Shown here: one piece after another, positions 9,308 through 19,078 of the stretch
Layout of the letters: each line of letters opens with the position of its first letter
Position numbering within the stretch: the first letter of the stretch is position 1
NCBI RefSeq assembly: GCF_002752165.1
Contig: NZ_MOMB01000012.1
Location: 1 to 45,303 of the forward strand
Direction of reading: 5' to 3'
Length of the DNA: 45,303 nt
From: Erwinia sp. OLFS4
GTDB lineage: Bacteria > Pseudomonadota > Gammaproteobacteria > Enterobacterales > Enterobacteriaceae
Position numbers and translations under genes: made by a program
Notes under the pieces: generated by a model
Database searches by the model: none
What the model was told of the DNA's origin: nothing
The model's input: the letters and a program-made list of their open reading frames with translations, nothing else

Positions 9308-9330
9308 CGGCGCGCGCCAGCCGCGCGCCG
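9308..9330. terminator. GC hairpin between convergent sbmA and DHA kinase
   Basis: A perfect 9-bp inverted repeat (CGGCGCGCG / CGCGCGCCG) with a five-base loop sits four bases after the sbmA stop and eight before the kinase stop. It probably ends or protects both transcripts. A T-rich stretch follows only loosely on the + strand (CATTTTACTCTTTT). Confidence 0.65.
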
Positions 9331-9338
9331 CAGACATT

Positions 9339-10982
9339 TTACTCTTTTGCCAGTGCCGCAAACACATGCTCTACCGCACTGGCGCCCGGGTCTTTAATAC
9401 CATCCAGGCTGTGAGCATTAAGATAAGAGGAGCGGCCGGCTTTCGCGCTTTTCATCGTGGCGGTGCTTTCCGCACCCTGACGCGCCGCCGCGGCAATTTC
9501 GCTTAACGAGGCGCCCTGCTGCAGCGCTTTAAACGCCGGGTCAAGCGCATCAATCATGGTACGGTGACCGGGCCGCGCGCCACCGTAATGCTGCATACGT
9601 TCCAGCCCGTAGGCCAGCGCATCGGCAAAGCTGGCCCCTTCACTCAGCTTTTGTCCGGCCGAGGTAAACATAATCGACATCAGAACGCCGCTGGAACCGC
9701 CCATGACCAGAGCCAGCTGTTCACCAATATGAATCAACAGTTTATCTGTTTCATTTAGCGGCAGTCTGCGGTTATCCAGCGCGTTAAGTAACCGGCCTGC
9801 GCCGGCAGCAAACGTGGAACCTGTATCACCATCGCCAACTTTGGCGTCCAGCTGATTAAGCTGATTTTCCAGCGCCACCAGCGTATGACAAATCGTACGC
9901 AGCAGGCGGGCGTTTTGTTGATTTTCCGAAGGCGTGAATGCCGACTGAACGCGGGATTTTTTGCCCGCCAGCCGCTCCGCTGCCTGATATTTAAACATCG
10001 GTTGCCAGCCGCTGGTTTCCACCGGAGCCGCCAGCGCTTTTTCCAGCACCGGTGACAGGACCAGGGTGGTGAGAGAAAACCCTTTCATATCCAGGGCACT
10101 GACCAGGGTCGCCGGCCCGATTAAATGTGAGACCTGTTTACCCAGCGGCGATGCCAGCGTTTCTCTGACCAGCAGCGCCATTTCCAGCATCGAAAAACCG
10201 CCAAGATTATTGAGTAGCAACACAACCTGTTTACCCTGCGGTATCCGCGCCAGCAGCTTTTCGCTCATCGCCGCGACAATCTCGCGGCTATTCTGAGTAG
10301 CGAGGGTCGTAACACCCGGTTCTCCGTGAATTCCCATGCCCAGTTCGCTTTCACCGGCATTCAGCCGCTCATCACGATCCTCTCCCGGCAAATGGCAGGT
10401 AGCAAAAGCCAGGCCGATACTGGCTGTCGCTTCAATGGTCTGCTCGGCCAGCTGAGTCACCTGCTCCAGCGTCTGTCCCTGCTCGGCGGCATAACCTGCA
10501 ACTTTATGTACCAGCACCGTTCCGGCAATACCGCGCGGCTGCGGATTGTCCGGTAATGCAATATCGTCACGCACGATAACCATGCTGACCTTATACCCCA
10601 TGCCACGGGCTTTTTCCGCCGCCAGCCCAAAATTAAGCCGGTCACCGGTATAGTTTTTGATAATCAGTAAACAGCCGGCCTCACCGGTCACATTAACAAT
10701 GGCGCTCAGCACCGCATCAACACTGGGAGAGGCAAAAATATCGCCGCACACTGCCGCGGTAAGCATACCTTTGCCAACAAAACCGGCATGCGCGGGCTCA
10801 TGGCCGGAACCACCGCCGGAGATCAGCGCAACCCTGGTTTTATCCCAGTCGCGCCTTACCACCACACGGATATCTTCATCGACCTCAAGACGGCTGATGT
10901 TGTGGTAAGGGGCACTCTGGATAAGGCCTTCAATAGCCTCGTTTACCAGATGATTTTTATCGTTCATGAAAAAATGACTCAT
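9339..10982 (-). CDS. ATP-dependent dihydroxyacetone kinase, single-chain DhaK-DhaL type
   Basis: 547 aa. It phosphorylates dihydroxyacetone to DHAP with ATP, like the Citrobacter freundii enzyme (552 aa), not the PTS-dependent DhaKLM system of E. coli. The N-terminal DhaK half has LISGGGSGHEPAHAGFVGKGM and the substrate-binding histidine in GMGIHGEPG near residue 220. The C-terminal DhaL half (from about 350) has the ATP/Mg site VGDGDTGSTFAAGA and GGSSGVLMSIMF. The start ATG at 10982 has AGGAGAG seven bases upstream; an in-frame upstream ATG at 11009 lacks one. No glycerol dehydrogenase or DhaR-type regulator is next to it. Confidence 0.92.
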   Translation of the reverse strand: MSHFFMNDKNHLVNEAIEGLIQSAPYHNISRLEVDEDIRVVVRRDWDKTRVALISGGGSGHEPAHAGFVGKGMLTAAVCGDIFASPSVDAVLSAIVNVTGEAGCLLIIKNYTGDRLNFGLAAEKARGMGYKVSMVIVRDDIALPDNPQPRGIAGTVLVHKVAGYAAEQGQTLEQVTQLAEQTIEATASIGLAFATCHLPGEDRDERLNAGESELGMGIHGEPGVTTLATQNSREIVAAMSEKLLARIPQGKQVVLLLNNLGGFSMLEMALLVRETLASPLGKQVSHLIGPATLVSALDMKGFSLTTLVLSPVLEKALAAPVETSGWQPMFKYQAAERLAGKKSRVQSAFTPSENQQNARLLRTICHTLVALENQLNQLDAKVGDGDTGSTFAAGAGRLLNALDNRRLPLNETDKLLIHIGEQLALVMGGSSGVLMSIMFTSAGQKLSEGASFADALAYGLERMQHYGGARPGHRTMIDALDPAFKALQQGASLSEIAAAARQGAESTATMKSAKAGRSSYLNAHSLDGIKDPGASAVEHVFAALAKE

Positions 10983-11158
10983 TACGGCTCTCTCCTGGTC
11001 AGGTAACAACGAAAGCAGCGCTCAGCGCGTAAAAGGCCTGAAAAACGTTAATTTAACGGAGATCACGGTGACGTGCAGTGGCATGGAACACAAAAGCGGA
11101 TGAAGAGCGGCTGGCAGTCAGGGGGGGGGCTGGTCGTCGGCCAGCAGCCGGCAGATAA

Positions 11159-11188
11159 CGTGCCGGCCAGACAAAACCGGCCGGCACG
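11159..11188 (-). terminator. strong hairpin after gltP
   Basis: A perfect 10-bp GC-rich inverted repeat (CGTGCCGGCC / GGCCGGCACG) with a ten-base loop lies just past the gltP stop. Only a short T-poor tail follows, so it may act as a terminator or as a 3' end stabiliser. A run of nine G residues is found at 11121-11129, further downstream of gltP. Confidence 0.6.
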
Positions 11189-11195
11189 CGCTGGC

Positions 11196-12500
11196 TCAGG
11201 ATGGCGACGTTAAATGCTTCAGCTTCGCTTCATAGGTCTGCGCCTGCTGTTGGTCGAACTGGTTTTCCCATTTCGCGATAACCAGCACCGCCAGTGCGTT
11301 ACCAATCACATTGAGCGCGGTACGCGCCATATCCATAATGCGATCGACACCGGCAATAAACGCCAGGCCTTCCAGCGGAATCCCTACGCTGCCCAGCGTT
11401 GCCAGCAGTACGACAAAGGAGACACCCGGTACGCCAGCAATGCCTTTAGACGTCACCATCAGCGTCAGCACCAGTATAATTTCCTCGCCCAACGACAAAT
11501 TAATGCCATACATCTGGGCAATAAAAATAGCCGCAATACTCTGATACAGCGTCGAACCATCGAGGTTAAACGAATACCCGGTTGGCACCACAAAGCTACT
11601 GATCGCTTTCGGCGCGCCGTATGCTTCCATCTTCTCCATAATACGCGGCAGCACTGTTTCAGAGCTGGAGGTGGAATAAGCCAGAATTAACTCATCTTTC
11701 AGAATGCGCATCAGGGTGGTTACCCGCAGCTGACACAACCGGGCCACGCCACCCAGAATCACAAACGCAAAAAACAGGATCGCGGCATACACCAGAATAA
11801 CCAGCTTCGCCAGCGGCCACAGCGAAGAAAAACCGAAGCTGGCAACGGTAACCGCCAGCAGTGCGAACACGCCCACCGGCGCATAACGCATAATCATGTT
11901 AGTGACTTTAAACATGGTTTCAGAAACAGAACGAAACACCTGAACCAGTGGTTCGCGATGCTCTGCTGGCAACGAAGACATGCCAAGGCCAAACAGTACC
12001 GAAAAGAAGATCACCGGCAGCATATCCCCTTTGGCCATCGCGGCAAAAATGTTCTGCGGGATCAGCGACAACAGCGTCGTCACCAGACCATGCGGAGCAT
12101 TTTCTACCTGCTCAGTGGTCGCTTTATACTGGGAAATATCTACCGTGGTCAGGGTTGACATATCAATGCCGGCACCAGGCTGAAACAGATTCGCCAGGGT
12201 AATGCCCACCACAATCGCCACGGTGGTAATCACCTCGAAATAAACGATGGTTTTAACGCCGATACGCCCCAGTTTTTTGGCATCGCCCATACCGGAAATC
12301 CCGACGACCAGCGTCGATACCACAATCGGTACCACAATCATTTTGATCAGATGAATAAAGATATCACCGGCAGGTTTAAGAATGTTTATGACTAACCAGT
12401 CACGATTTTCCGGATGATTATGCAAAATGGCACCGGTTACGATACCCAGCACCAGCGCAATGAGAATTTGCCAGGCGAGACTCACTTTTATTGCTTTCAT
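11196..12500 (-). CDS. gltP: glutamate/aspartate:proton symporter GltP
   Basis: 434 aa (E. coli GltP 437), a dicarboxylate/amino acid:cation symporter of the DAACS family in the inner membrane. The GltPh-like fold is visible: eight helices, the serine-rich re-entrant loop STSSSETVLPRIMEKM, the NLDGSTLYQ segment and the second loop TSKGIAGVPGVSFVVL, and the substrate-binding arginine/aspartate helix AGVDRIMDMARTALNVIGNA. Start MKAIKVSLAWQI at 12500. It is divergent from acs, as part of the same conserved chromosomal neighbourhood. Confidence 0.95.
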   Translation of the reverse strand: MKAIKVSLAWQILIALVLGIVTGAILHNHPENRDWLVINILKPAGDIFIHLIKMIVVPIVVSTLVVGISGMGDAKKLGRIGVKTIVYFEVITTVAIVVGITLANLFQPGAGIDMSTLTTVDISQYKATTEQVENAPHGLVTTLLSLIPQNIFAAMAKGDMLPVIFFSVLFGLGMSSLPAEHREPLVQVFRSVSETMFKVTNMIMRYAPVGVFALLAVTVASFGFSSLWPLAKLVILVYAAILFFAFVILGGVARLCQLRVTTLMRILKDELILAYSTSSSETVLPRIMEKMEAYGAPKAISSFVVPTGYSFNLDGSTLYQSIAAIFIAQMYGINLSLGEEIILVLTLMVTSKGIAGVPGVSFVVLLATLGSVGIPLEGLAFIAGVDRIMDMARTALNVIGNALAVLVIAKWENQFDQQQAQTYEAKLKHLTSPS

Positions 12501-13014
12501 AATACATTTACTTCCTTAACAAAACCCAACCTGCGCGCAGCTGCCGGGGGAGGGAATATCCCCCGGATGATCAACTGAAACCGAGCTGGCTCGCGGGTAA
12601 AACGGACAGATAGCCCTGAAATCAGGCCCCAGATAAGTACCATTTACCTCAACAAAAAATCAACCCTGTAAAAAAAGTGCGTATTAGTCCCAGGCAGCAG
12701 ATAAAATGATCTATTGCAGGAGAGCGCATTAAACCCTTGTTATTAACGGTAATAATAAAAATGATTTACTAGCATAATTATGCATACAGCTAGTAATTAG
12801 CAGCGTTATCGTTGATTGGCCGCTTGTTTTTTGCGCAGCACCGGTGCCTTGTCCGCGCCGGTTTATGTGCCACGAGACGGACAATTTCAGGTAAGAAAAA
12901 TGTCATACACTTTACTTGCCGTGATCCAATACTCAAAAATAAGCAAAGCTTGATTCTGTCGCTTCCCTTCGCACTCCATTGACATACTATTAACATTTAC
13001 AAGGAGAGCCGGTC
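12501..13014. promoter_or_regulatory. divergent gltP-acs regulatory region
   Basis: About 510 AT-rich bases with no supported gene. They should carry the gltP and acs promoters; in E. coli the acs promoter is controlled by CRP, FIS and IHF. Visible structure: an inverted repeat TTACTAGC (12766-12773) / GCTAGTAA (12789-12796) around an AT-rich centre, and a weak CRP-like site near 12920-12935 (CGTGA-N6-ACTCA). The acs ribosome site AAGGAGAG is at 13000-13007. I cannot assign the exact promoters. Confidence 0.55.
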
Positions 13015-14970
13015 ATGAGCCAGATAAAAACCTATCCGGTGCCGCCCGCCATCGCGGCTGACACCTTAATCAATGCACAACAGTACCAGTCGTGGTATCA
13101 GCAGTCGGTACAGGACCCGGAGACATTCTGGGGTGAGCAAGGCAAGATACTTGACTGGATAAAACCTTACACCCGGGTGAAAAACACCTCTTTCGCCCCA
13201 GGGAACATTAATATCCGTTGGTATGAAGACGGCACCCTGAACCTGGCCGCTAACTGTCTCGATCGTCATCTGGCAAAACGGGGCGACCATCCGGCGCTGA
13301 TTTGGGAAGGTGACGACGCCCGCGAAAGTCGCACACTCACCTATCGTCAGCTGCACCAGCAGGTTTGCCGCTTTGCTAATGTGCTAAGTGCACAGGGGAT
13401 TAAAAAAGGCGATGTCGTGGCTATTTATATGCCGATGGTGCCGGAAGCGGCGGTTGCCATGCTGGCCTGTGCCCGTATTGGCGCCATTCACTCGGTGATT
13501 TTTGGCGGTTTCTCACCCGAGGCCATTGCCGGACGTATCGTCGACTCCAGCGCGCGCTTGGTGATAACCGCAGACGAAGGGGTTCGCGCGGGCCGAAAAA
13601 TTCCGCTCAAACAAAATGTCGATACCGCTTTAGCCAATCCTCACGTCACCTCGGTGAAAAACACCATTGTTTTTCGCCGTACAGGCAGTGACATTCACTG
13701 GCAACCCGGGCGTGACTTGTGGTGGCATGAGCTAATGTCACAGGCCAGCGATAGCCACCAGCCGGCAGAGATGAACGCAGAAGATCCTTTATTCATTCTC
13801 TACACCTCCGGCTCCACCGGTAAACCCAAAGGGGTTCTGCATACTACCGGCGGCTATCTGGTCTATGCCGCCACCACCTTCAAATATGTCTTCGATTACC
13901 ATGCTGATGACATTTACTGGTGTACTGCCGACGTTGGCTGGATCACCGGCCACAGCTATCTGCTTTACGGTCCGCTGGCCTGTGGCGCCACTTCGTTACT
14001 GTTTGAAGGCGTGCCCAACTGGCCACAACCCAGCCGCATGGCAGAGGTGGTTGATAAGCATCAGGTGACGATTCTCTATACTGCGCCAACCGCAATTCGT
14101 GCGTTGATGGCAGAAGGTAACAAAGCTATTGAAGGCACCTCGCGTGCCAGCCTGCGTATTCTTGGTTCCGTCGGTGAACCGATTAACCCGGAAGCCTGGG
14201 AGTGGTTTTACAATAAGATTGGTAATGGCCGCTGTCCAATCTCTGATACCTGGTGGCAGACAGAAACCGGGGGATTTATGATCACCCCACTACCGGGCGC
14301 CACCGCGTTAAAAGCAGGGTCAGCAACGTTTCCCTTTTTTGGCGTGCAACCTGAGCTGGTTGATAACGAAGGAAATCCACAGCAGGGGGCCTGTGAAGGT
14401 AACCTGGTGATCAGCGATTCCTGGCCAGGCCAGGCACGTACCTTATTTGGCGATCATGAACGCTTTGAGCAGACCTACTTTTCCACCTTTCCCGGTCGCT
14501 ATTTCAGCGGTGATGGTGCGCGTCGCGATGAAGAGGGTTACTACTGGATCACTGGCCGCGTCGATGACGTGCTGAACGTCTCTGGCCACCGTCTCGGCAC
14601 CGCTGAGATTGAATCAGCGTTGGTGTCCCATCCAAAAATTGCCGAAGCAGCGGTGGTTGGCATTCCACACGCCATTAAAGGTCAGGCGATTTATGCTTAT
14701 GTGACACTCAATCACGGCGAAGAACCTTCTTCCGAACTTTACGCCGAAGTACGCGCCTGGGTACGGAAAGAAATAGGTCCGATTGCCACGCCGGATATCC
14801 TGCACTGGACCGATTCATTGCCTAAAACCCGCTCAGGCAAAATTATGCGCCGTATTCTGCGCAAAATTGCCTCCGGCGACTCCAGCAATCTTGGCGATAC
14901 TTCTACCCTCGCCGATCCTGGCGTGGTGGAAAAACTGCTGGAAGAAAAACAAGCGATTAAAATGCCCTGA
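13015..14970 (+). CDS. acs: acetyl-CoA synthetase (AMP-forming)
   Basis: 651 aa (E. coli Acs 652). It converts acetate, ATP and CoA into acetyl-CoA through acetyl-AMP, the high-affinity acetate scavenging route. Visible marks are the AMP-binding loop [12 protein letters not shown] (about residues 263-274), WWQTETGG in the adenylation core, the hinge-like [17 protein letters not shown], and the C-terminal [11 protein letters not shown] whose lysine is the Pat/CobB acetylation site in Salmonella. A clear AAGGAGAG precedes ATG 13015. It is followed by a terminator hairpin and then yjcH-actP. Confidence 0.97.
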   Translation: MSQIKTYPVPPAIAADTLINAQQYQSWYQQSVQDPETFWGEQGKILDWIKPYTRVKNTSFAPGNINIRWYEDGTLNLAANCLDRHLAKRGDHPALIWEGDDARESRTLTYRQLHQQVCRFANVLSAQGIKKGDVVAIYMPMVPEAAVAMLACARIGAIHSVIFGGFSPEAIAGRIVDSSARLVITADEGVRAGRKIPLKQNVDTALANPHVTSVKNTIVFRRTGSDIHWQPGRDLWWHELMSQASDSHQPAEMNAEDPLFILYTSGSTGKPKGVLHTTGGYLVYAATTFKYVFDYHADDIYWCTADVGWITGHSYLLYGPLACGATSLLFEGVPNWPQPSRMAEVVDKHQVTILYTAPTAIRALMAEGNKAIEGTSRASLRILGSVGEPINPEAWEWFYNKIGNGRCPISDTWWQTETGGFMITPLPGATALKAGSATFPFFGVQPELVDNEGNPQQGACEGNLVISDSWPGQARTLFGDHERFEQTYFSTFPGRYFSGDGARRDEEGYYWITGRVDDVLNVSGHRLGTAEIESALVSHPKIAEAAVVGIPHAIKGQAIYAYVTLNHGEEPSSELYAEVRAWVRKEIGPIATPDILHWTDSLPKTRSGKIMRRILRKIASGDSSNLGDTSTLADPGVVEKLLEEKQAIKMP

Positions 14971-14976
14971 TATCCT

Positions 14977-14998
14977 CCCCTCCTGCGGGAGGGGTTTT
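14977..14998 (+). terminator. intrinsic terminator after acs
   Basis: Seven bases after the acs stop, CCCCTCC pairs with GGAGGGG across the loop TGCG and is followed by TTTT. This is a short but typical Rho-independent terminator. It lies between acs and yjcH, so read-through must be partial if the three genes are co-transcribed as in E. coli. Confidence 0.8.
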
Positions 14999-15191
14999 CT
15001 GCTGTTTGCTGAATATGTTACGAGGCCCGCCGGGAATGGGCAGACAGCGGAACCTCTGTCATCTCTCCGGTCCTTAGCTGATTTCTTAACAAATAAATAA
15101 CAACAACCGCTGTCCTCCGGTGCGTAGTTCCGTTCGTTGGCAACGCTGCTCCGGTTGTGGTGAAAGCCCAACATACTTCTGGAGACTATAA

Positions 15192-15503
15192 ATGAACGAT
15201 ATCCTCTGTCAGCGGATAGAACGCTCTGAGCATTTTCAGACGCTGGTGCGCAAGCGCCAATCTTTCGCTCTGTTCCTGTCATTCATCATGCTCGTGCTCT
15301 ATATCGGCTTTATTTTATTGATCGCCTTCGCACCGGACTGGCTGGGAACGCCCGTTTCTGCCGCAACCAGCGTCACTCGGGGCATCCCGATTGGCATCGG
15401 GCTTATCGTTATCTCTTTTTTACTGACCGGTGTATATGTCTGGCGTGCCAACGGCGAATTTGAGCGCCTGACCCGCCAGCTGATGAGTGAGGTAAAAGAA
15501 TGA
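15192..15503 (+). CDS. yjcH: DUF485 inner-membrane protein YjcH
   Basis: 103 aa, DUF485 family, with two membrane helices (about residues 27-50 and 63-85). YjcH is almost always encoded directly before the acetate permease ActP and is thought to be a small partner subunit; its exact role is unproven. The ATG follows CTGGAGACTATAA. The stop overlaps the actP start by four bases (ATGA), which indicates translational coupling. Confidence 0.93.
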   Translation: MNDILCQRIERSEHFQTLVRKRQSFALFLSFIMLVLYIGFILLIAFAPDWLGTPVSAATSVTRGIPIGIGLIVISFLLTGVYVWRANGEFERLTRQLMSEVKE

Positions 15504-17152
15504 AAATCGCAACCACGCTTTTTGCCCTGCTGCTACCGGGCCTGGCGCACAGCGCAGAGAGTATCAGCGGAGCCGTTCAGCAGCGCAGCACCAATATCGA
15601 AGCCATCGTGATGTTTGTTATTTTTGTCGCCGCGACCCTGGTTATCACCTGGTGGGCGGCAAAACGCACCCGCTCACGCAGTGATTACTATACCGCCGGC
15701 GGCAACATAACCGGTTTACAGAATGGCCTCGCCATCGCCGGAGACTTTATGTCTGCCGCTTCCTTTCTCGGCATCTCGGCGCTGGTCTATACCTCAGGTT
15801 ATGACGGGCTGATTTACTCGCTCGGCTTTCTGGTCGGTTGGCCTATTATCTTGTTTCTCATCGCTGAACGATTACGTAATCTTGGGCGCTATACCTTTGC
15901 CGATGTCGCTTCATACCGCCTGCGGCAAAAGCCGATTCGCACCCTTTCTGCCTGCGGCTCACTGGTGGTGGTCGCGCTTTATCTGATCGCTCAGATGGTC
16001 GGTGCCGGCAAGCTGATCCAGCTGCTATTTGGCCTCGATTATCTGGTAGCTGTGGTGCTGGTGGGCATTTTAATGGTGCTTTATGTCTTATTCGGCGGCA
16101 TGCTGGCAACCACCTGGGTACAAATTATTAAAGCCGTGCTGCTACTGTTTGGTGCCACCTTCATGGCCGTGATGGTGATGAAACTGGTTGGTTTTAGCTT
16201 CAGCACATTATTTAGTCAGGCAATGACCGTCCATGCCAAAGGTGCAGCCATTATGCGGCCAGGTGGGCTGGTTCACGATCCGATTTCCGCCCTTTCACTC
16301 GGCCTGGGATTGATGTTTGGCACCGCCGGTCTTCCGCATATCCTGATGCGTTTTTTTACCGTCAGCGATGCCCGTGAAGCGCGAAAAAGCGTGTTTTACG
16401 CAACCGGCTTTATGGGTTATTTCTATTTTCTCACCTTTATCATCGGCTTCGGTGCCATCGTCCTGGTTGGCGCTAACCCGGCATTTAAAGACGCCAGCGG
16501 CCAGCTCATCGGTGGTACTAATATGGCGGCGGTTCATCTGGCAAATGCGGTAGGGGGTAATCTGTTTCTTGGCTTCATTTCGGCGGTGGCTTTTGCCACG
16601 ATTCTGGCGGTGGTTGCCGGGCTGACGCTGGCAGGAGCCTCAGCCGTTTCTCACGATCTGTATGCCAGCGTGGTGCGCAAAGGAGAAGCTTCTGAGCTGG
16701 AAGAGCTGCGGGTTTCGAAAATTACCGTTGTATTGCTTGGCTTTGTTGCCATTGCATTAGGCATCCTGTTCGAGAAGCAAAATATTGCCTTTATGGTCGG
16801 ACTGGCCTTCTCAATTGCCGCCAGCTGCAATTTTCCGGTGCTGCTGCTGTCAATGTACTGGTCGAAGCTGACCACCCGTGGCGCCATGGCGGGAGGCTGG
16901 CTGGGGCTGCTAACCGCCGTCATTCTGATGATCCTCGGACCAACAATCTGGGTACAGGTACTCGGCCATGCCAGTCCGGTCTATCCGTATGAGTATCCGG
17001 CGCTGTTTTCAATGCTGGTCGCTTTTATTGCCACCTGGCTGTTTTCGGTAACCGATCATTCAGAAAACGCTGCGGCAGAACGCGCCCGCTTTCGCGCGCA
17101 ATTTATCCGCTCACAGACCGGTATCGGTATCGAACAGGGGAAAAGCCATTAA
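15500..17152 (+). CDS. actP: cation/acetate symporter ActP
   Basis: 550 aa (E. coli ActP 549). Sodium:solute symporter family, high-affinity uptake of acetate and glycolate. It begins with a cleavable-looking signal peptide ([20 protein letters not shown]) typical of ActP, followed by about 13 helices. Family marks include [21 protein letters not shown] and [15 protein letters not shown]. The start overlaps the yjcH stop, so it is read from the same transcript and feeds acetate to Acs. Confidence 0.96.
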   Translation: MKIATTLFALLLPGLAHSAESISGAVQQRSTNIEAIVMFVIFVAATLVITWWAAKRTRSRSDYYTAGGNITGLQNGLAIAGDFMSAASFLGISALVYTSGYDGLIYSLGFLVGWPIILFLIAERLRNLGRYTFADVASYRLRQKPIRTLSACGSLVVVALYLIAQMVGAGKLIQLLFGLDYLVAVVLVGILMVLYVLFGGMLATTWVQIIKAVLLLFGATFMAVMVMKLVGFSFSTLFSQAMTVHAKGAAIMRPGGLVHDPISALSLGLGLMFGTAGLPHILMRFFTVSDAREARKSVFYATGFMGYFYFLTFIIGFGAIVLVGANPAFKDASGQLIGGTNMAAVHLANAVGGNLFLGFISAVAFATILAVVAGLTLAGASAVSHDLYASVVRKGEASELEELRVSKITVVLLGFVAIALGILFEKQNIAFMVGLAFSIAASCNFPVLLLSMYWSKLTTRGAMAGGWLGLLTAVILMILGPTIWVQVLGHASPVYPYEYPALFSMLVAFIATWLFSVTDHSENAAAERARFRAQFIRSQTGIGIEQGKSH

Positions 17153-17156
17153 ACAA

Positions 17157-17180
17157 CCCAGCCAGCCGACGCTGGCTGGG
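17157..17180. terminator. bidirectional hairpin between actP and the YfaZ gene
   Basis: A perfect 10-bp stem (CCCAGCCAGC / GCTGGCTGGG) with the four-base loop CGAC lies between two convergent genes, 5 bp from the actP stop and 7 bp from the yfaZ-like stop. No long T run follows on either side, so it may work with Rho or as a 3' stabiliser. Confidence 0.7.
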
Positions 17181-17186
17181 TAATAC

Positions 17187-17732
17187 TCAGAAATTGAGAG
17201 ATGCGCCAATATACGGCCCGTCCGCCAGCACGCTGTCTTTGTTGTTATCTTTACCATCCAGCGTCAGATACTGATAACCAACGTTGACGGTCAGCATGCG
17301 GATTGGGCTAAGGGTCACGCCCGCCTGAATATCTTTGTAAGCATCGATGTTGTGTGAGAATGACGCCGGTGCCCAGTAATAGCTGCCATACAACCCCAAC
17401 ATGCTGGTAACCGGATAACTTGCACCCAGACCAACAGCATTGGTATAGCCAGATTTACCATAATGTGGTTTGACATACAGAGTCCTGACCCCAGGAGACA
17501 GCATCAGTCCGGCAACAGAAAGATTATATCCCAGCCCCAGACCATAAAGGCTGCCGTCATCATTACTGCGCATCCAGTTACCGTTTAAAAACAGGCCAGG
17601 CGTACGAGTACCCATCCCCACATTGAGGTTGGTGTATTTTTTACCGACAGTCACGCTGCCATCAAGCGCCTGAGCAGAGGTTGCCGCCGCCAGCAGTATC
17701 AGCCCACTGGTTATTGCCACCGCTTTTTTCAT
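17187..17732 (-). CDS. YfaZ family outer-membrane protein
   Basis: 181 aa with a signal peptide (MKKAVAITSGLILLAAATSAQA). The mature part has alternating hydrophobic/polar strands and ends in phenylalanine (ASLNF), typical of a beta-barrel inserted by BAM. It matches the YfaZ family, predicted small porins of unknown substrate. The ATG at 17732 is used because the signal peptide starts there; the frame stays open upstream to 17795 without a signal-like sequence. Convergent with actP. Confidence 0.85.
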   Translation of the reverse strand: MKKAVAITSGLILLAAATSAQALDGSVTVGKKYTNLNVGMGTRTPGLFLNGNWMRSNDDGSLYGLGLGYNLSVAGLMLSPGVRTLYVKPHYGKSGYTNAVGLGASYPVTSMLGLYGSYYWAPASFSHNIDAYKDIQAGVTLSPIRMLTVNVGYQYLTLDGKDNNKDSVLADGPYIGASLNF

Positions 17733-17859
17733 TATTATCTCCACCGAATCATTTTTCTTTCGCGCAAGAATAAACGGCGAACCGCTGTGGCTCAACAGAT
17801 GATTGTTAACAAATGCAACTATTAGCAGCCGTTATTGACACATTGTTACAGCATGATGA

Positions 17860-18558
17860 TTACAGGGTAGCCCACAGCAAACGGCTGATAAAAGGCGCAA
17901 TCACCACGGTAACAATGCCCGACAGCATCATGACCAGACTGGAGACAACCCCTTCCTGCTGGCCTAATTCGTAAGCTCGCGCGGTACCGGCTCCGTGGGA
18001 AGCGGCACCAAAACCGGCACCTTTAGCCATCCCCTGTTTGATCGCCAACCGCAGAAACAGCACGTCACCAACCGCCATGCCAAACACGCCGGTGATAACC
18101 ACAAACAGTGCCACCAGATCCGGCTGGCCACCGATCTGTTTTGCCGCTGCCAGCGCAAAGGGCGTGGTGATAGAGCGCACCGCCAGGCTGCGCTGGATAT
18201 CTTCCGGTAACGTTAACAGACGCGCCAGCCAGACCGAACTTAATACCGCCACCAGGGTCGCGGTAAACACGCCCGCAGTGAGTGACAACCAGTGGCGACG
18301 AATCAGCGGCAGATTTTCATAAACCGGTACGGCAAACGCTAGCGTAGCCGGACCAAGCAGCCATAACAGCCAGTGGCTATCACCAATATAACGTTGCCAG
18401 CTGATATGCGTCAGCAGTAGCAAAGCCACCAGCACCAGCGGCGTCATTACCAGCGGCATAAGCAGCAGGGTATGCCAGCGACGATACAGCTTTTTATTCA
18501 GATAGTAGACGGCCAGCGTAGCCAGCAGACAACTCAGACTAATCAGGAAATCAGCCAT
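17860..18558 (-). CDS. CidB/LrgB family membrane protein
   Basis: 232 aa, LrgB/CidB family (E. coli YohK type), with several hydrophobic helices and the conserved RSITTPFALAAAKQIGG and FGAASHGAGTARAYELG motifs. It is proposed to act with the CidA/LrgA holin-like partner in murein hydrolase control or in export of small metabolites. The start ATG at 18558 overlaps the end of cidA by eight bases (within CGCCATGGCTGA), giving translational coupling. Confidence 0.9.
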   Translation of the reverse strand: MADFLISLSCLLATLAVYYLNKKLYRRWHTLLLMPLVMTPLVLVALLLLTHISWQRYIGDSHWLLWLLGPATLAFAVPVYENLPLIRRHWLSLTAGVFTATLVAVLSSVWLARLLTLPEDIQRSLAVRSITTPFALAAAKQIGGQPDLVALFVVITGVFGMAVGDVLFLRLAIKQGMAKGAGFGAASHGAGTARAYELGQQEGVVSSLVMMLSGIVTVVIAPFISRLLWATL

Positions 18559-18979
18559 GGCGTTTTGCCCGTTTACGTGTCGCCAGCCAGCGTTCAAAAC
18601 GACTGACGCGTTCAACAACCAGTGCCGTGGACCCCAGTACCAGCAAGGTACTCAGGATAATAACCAGCATAATTCGCCAGCCTTGCACTTTCAGCAGGTC
18701 AGCATAATTCACCACCGCGACCACCGCCGGCACAAAAAACAGCAGCATTTCGGCCAGCAACCAACCGGCGCCCGCTTTCACCCAGCGTAGCGGCAGAATA
18801 CGCAAAGAGATCAGTGCCAGCAGCAGCAGCATGCCAACAATATTTGCTGGCAGCGGCAGATTAAGCCAGCTGACCAGCTGACTGACGGCGGCAAATAGCA
18901 GGATATACAGCGCAACCTGTAGCGGCACCTGCAGCCGTTGTTTCCATTTCAGTGGGGATGAATGCAAAGCGAGCGACAT
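18551..18979 (-). CDS. CidA/LrgA holin-like membrane protein
   Basis: 142 aa with four membrane helices in the CidA/LrgA pattern, including the conserved LPLPANIVGMLLLLALI and EMLLFFVPAVVAVVNY. It resembles E. coli YohJ and Bacillus/Staphylococcus CidA, proposed holin-like proteins or transporters linked to overflow metabolism; CidR in those systems responds to acetate, and here acs-actP lies close by. First gene of a cidAB operon and divergent from a LysR regulator, the usual cid layout. GGAGAC precedes the ATG. Confidence 0.9.
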   Translation of the reverse strand: MSLALHSSPLKWKQRLQVPLQVALYILLFAAVSQLVSWLNLPLPANIVGMLLLLALISLRILPLRWVKAGAGWLLAEMLLFFVPAVVAVVNYADLLKVQGWRIMLVIILSTLLVLGSTALVVERVSRFERWLATRKRAKRHG

Positions 18980-19042
18980 GATGTCTCCCTCATTTTGTGA
19001 TGCAGGTAGTATAACGGAGAGACAAACAGTGAAAAAAATAAC

Positions 19043-19055
19043 TTAATATTATTAA
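19043..19055. promoter_or_regulatory. candidate LysR-type T-N11-A box between cidA and cidR
   Basis: TTAATATTATTAA is a perfect 6+1+6 inverted repeat and fits the T-N11-A pattern bound by LysR-type regulators. It lies in the 99-base gap between cidAB and the divergent LysR gene, where such regulators usually bind. The AT-rich sequence makes chance occurrence easy. Confidence 0.4.
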
Positions 19056-19078
19056 AACTATGCCTTTTGGGAATGATT

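Noticed and set aside
12920..12935. CRP site in front of acs
   Set aside because: Only about 7 of 10 half-site bases match; not enough for a confident call, although CRP control of acs is known in E. coli.
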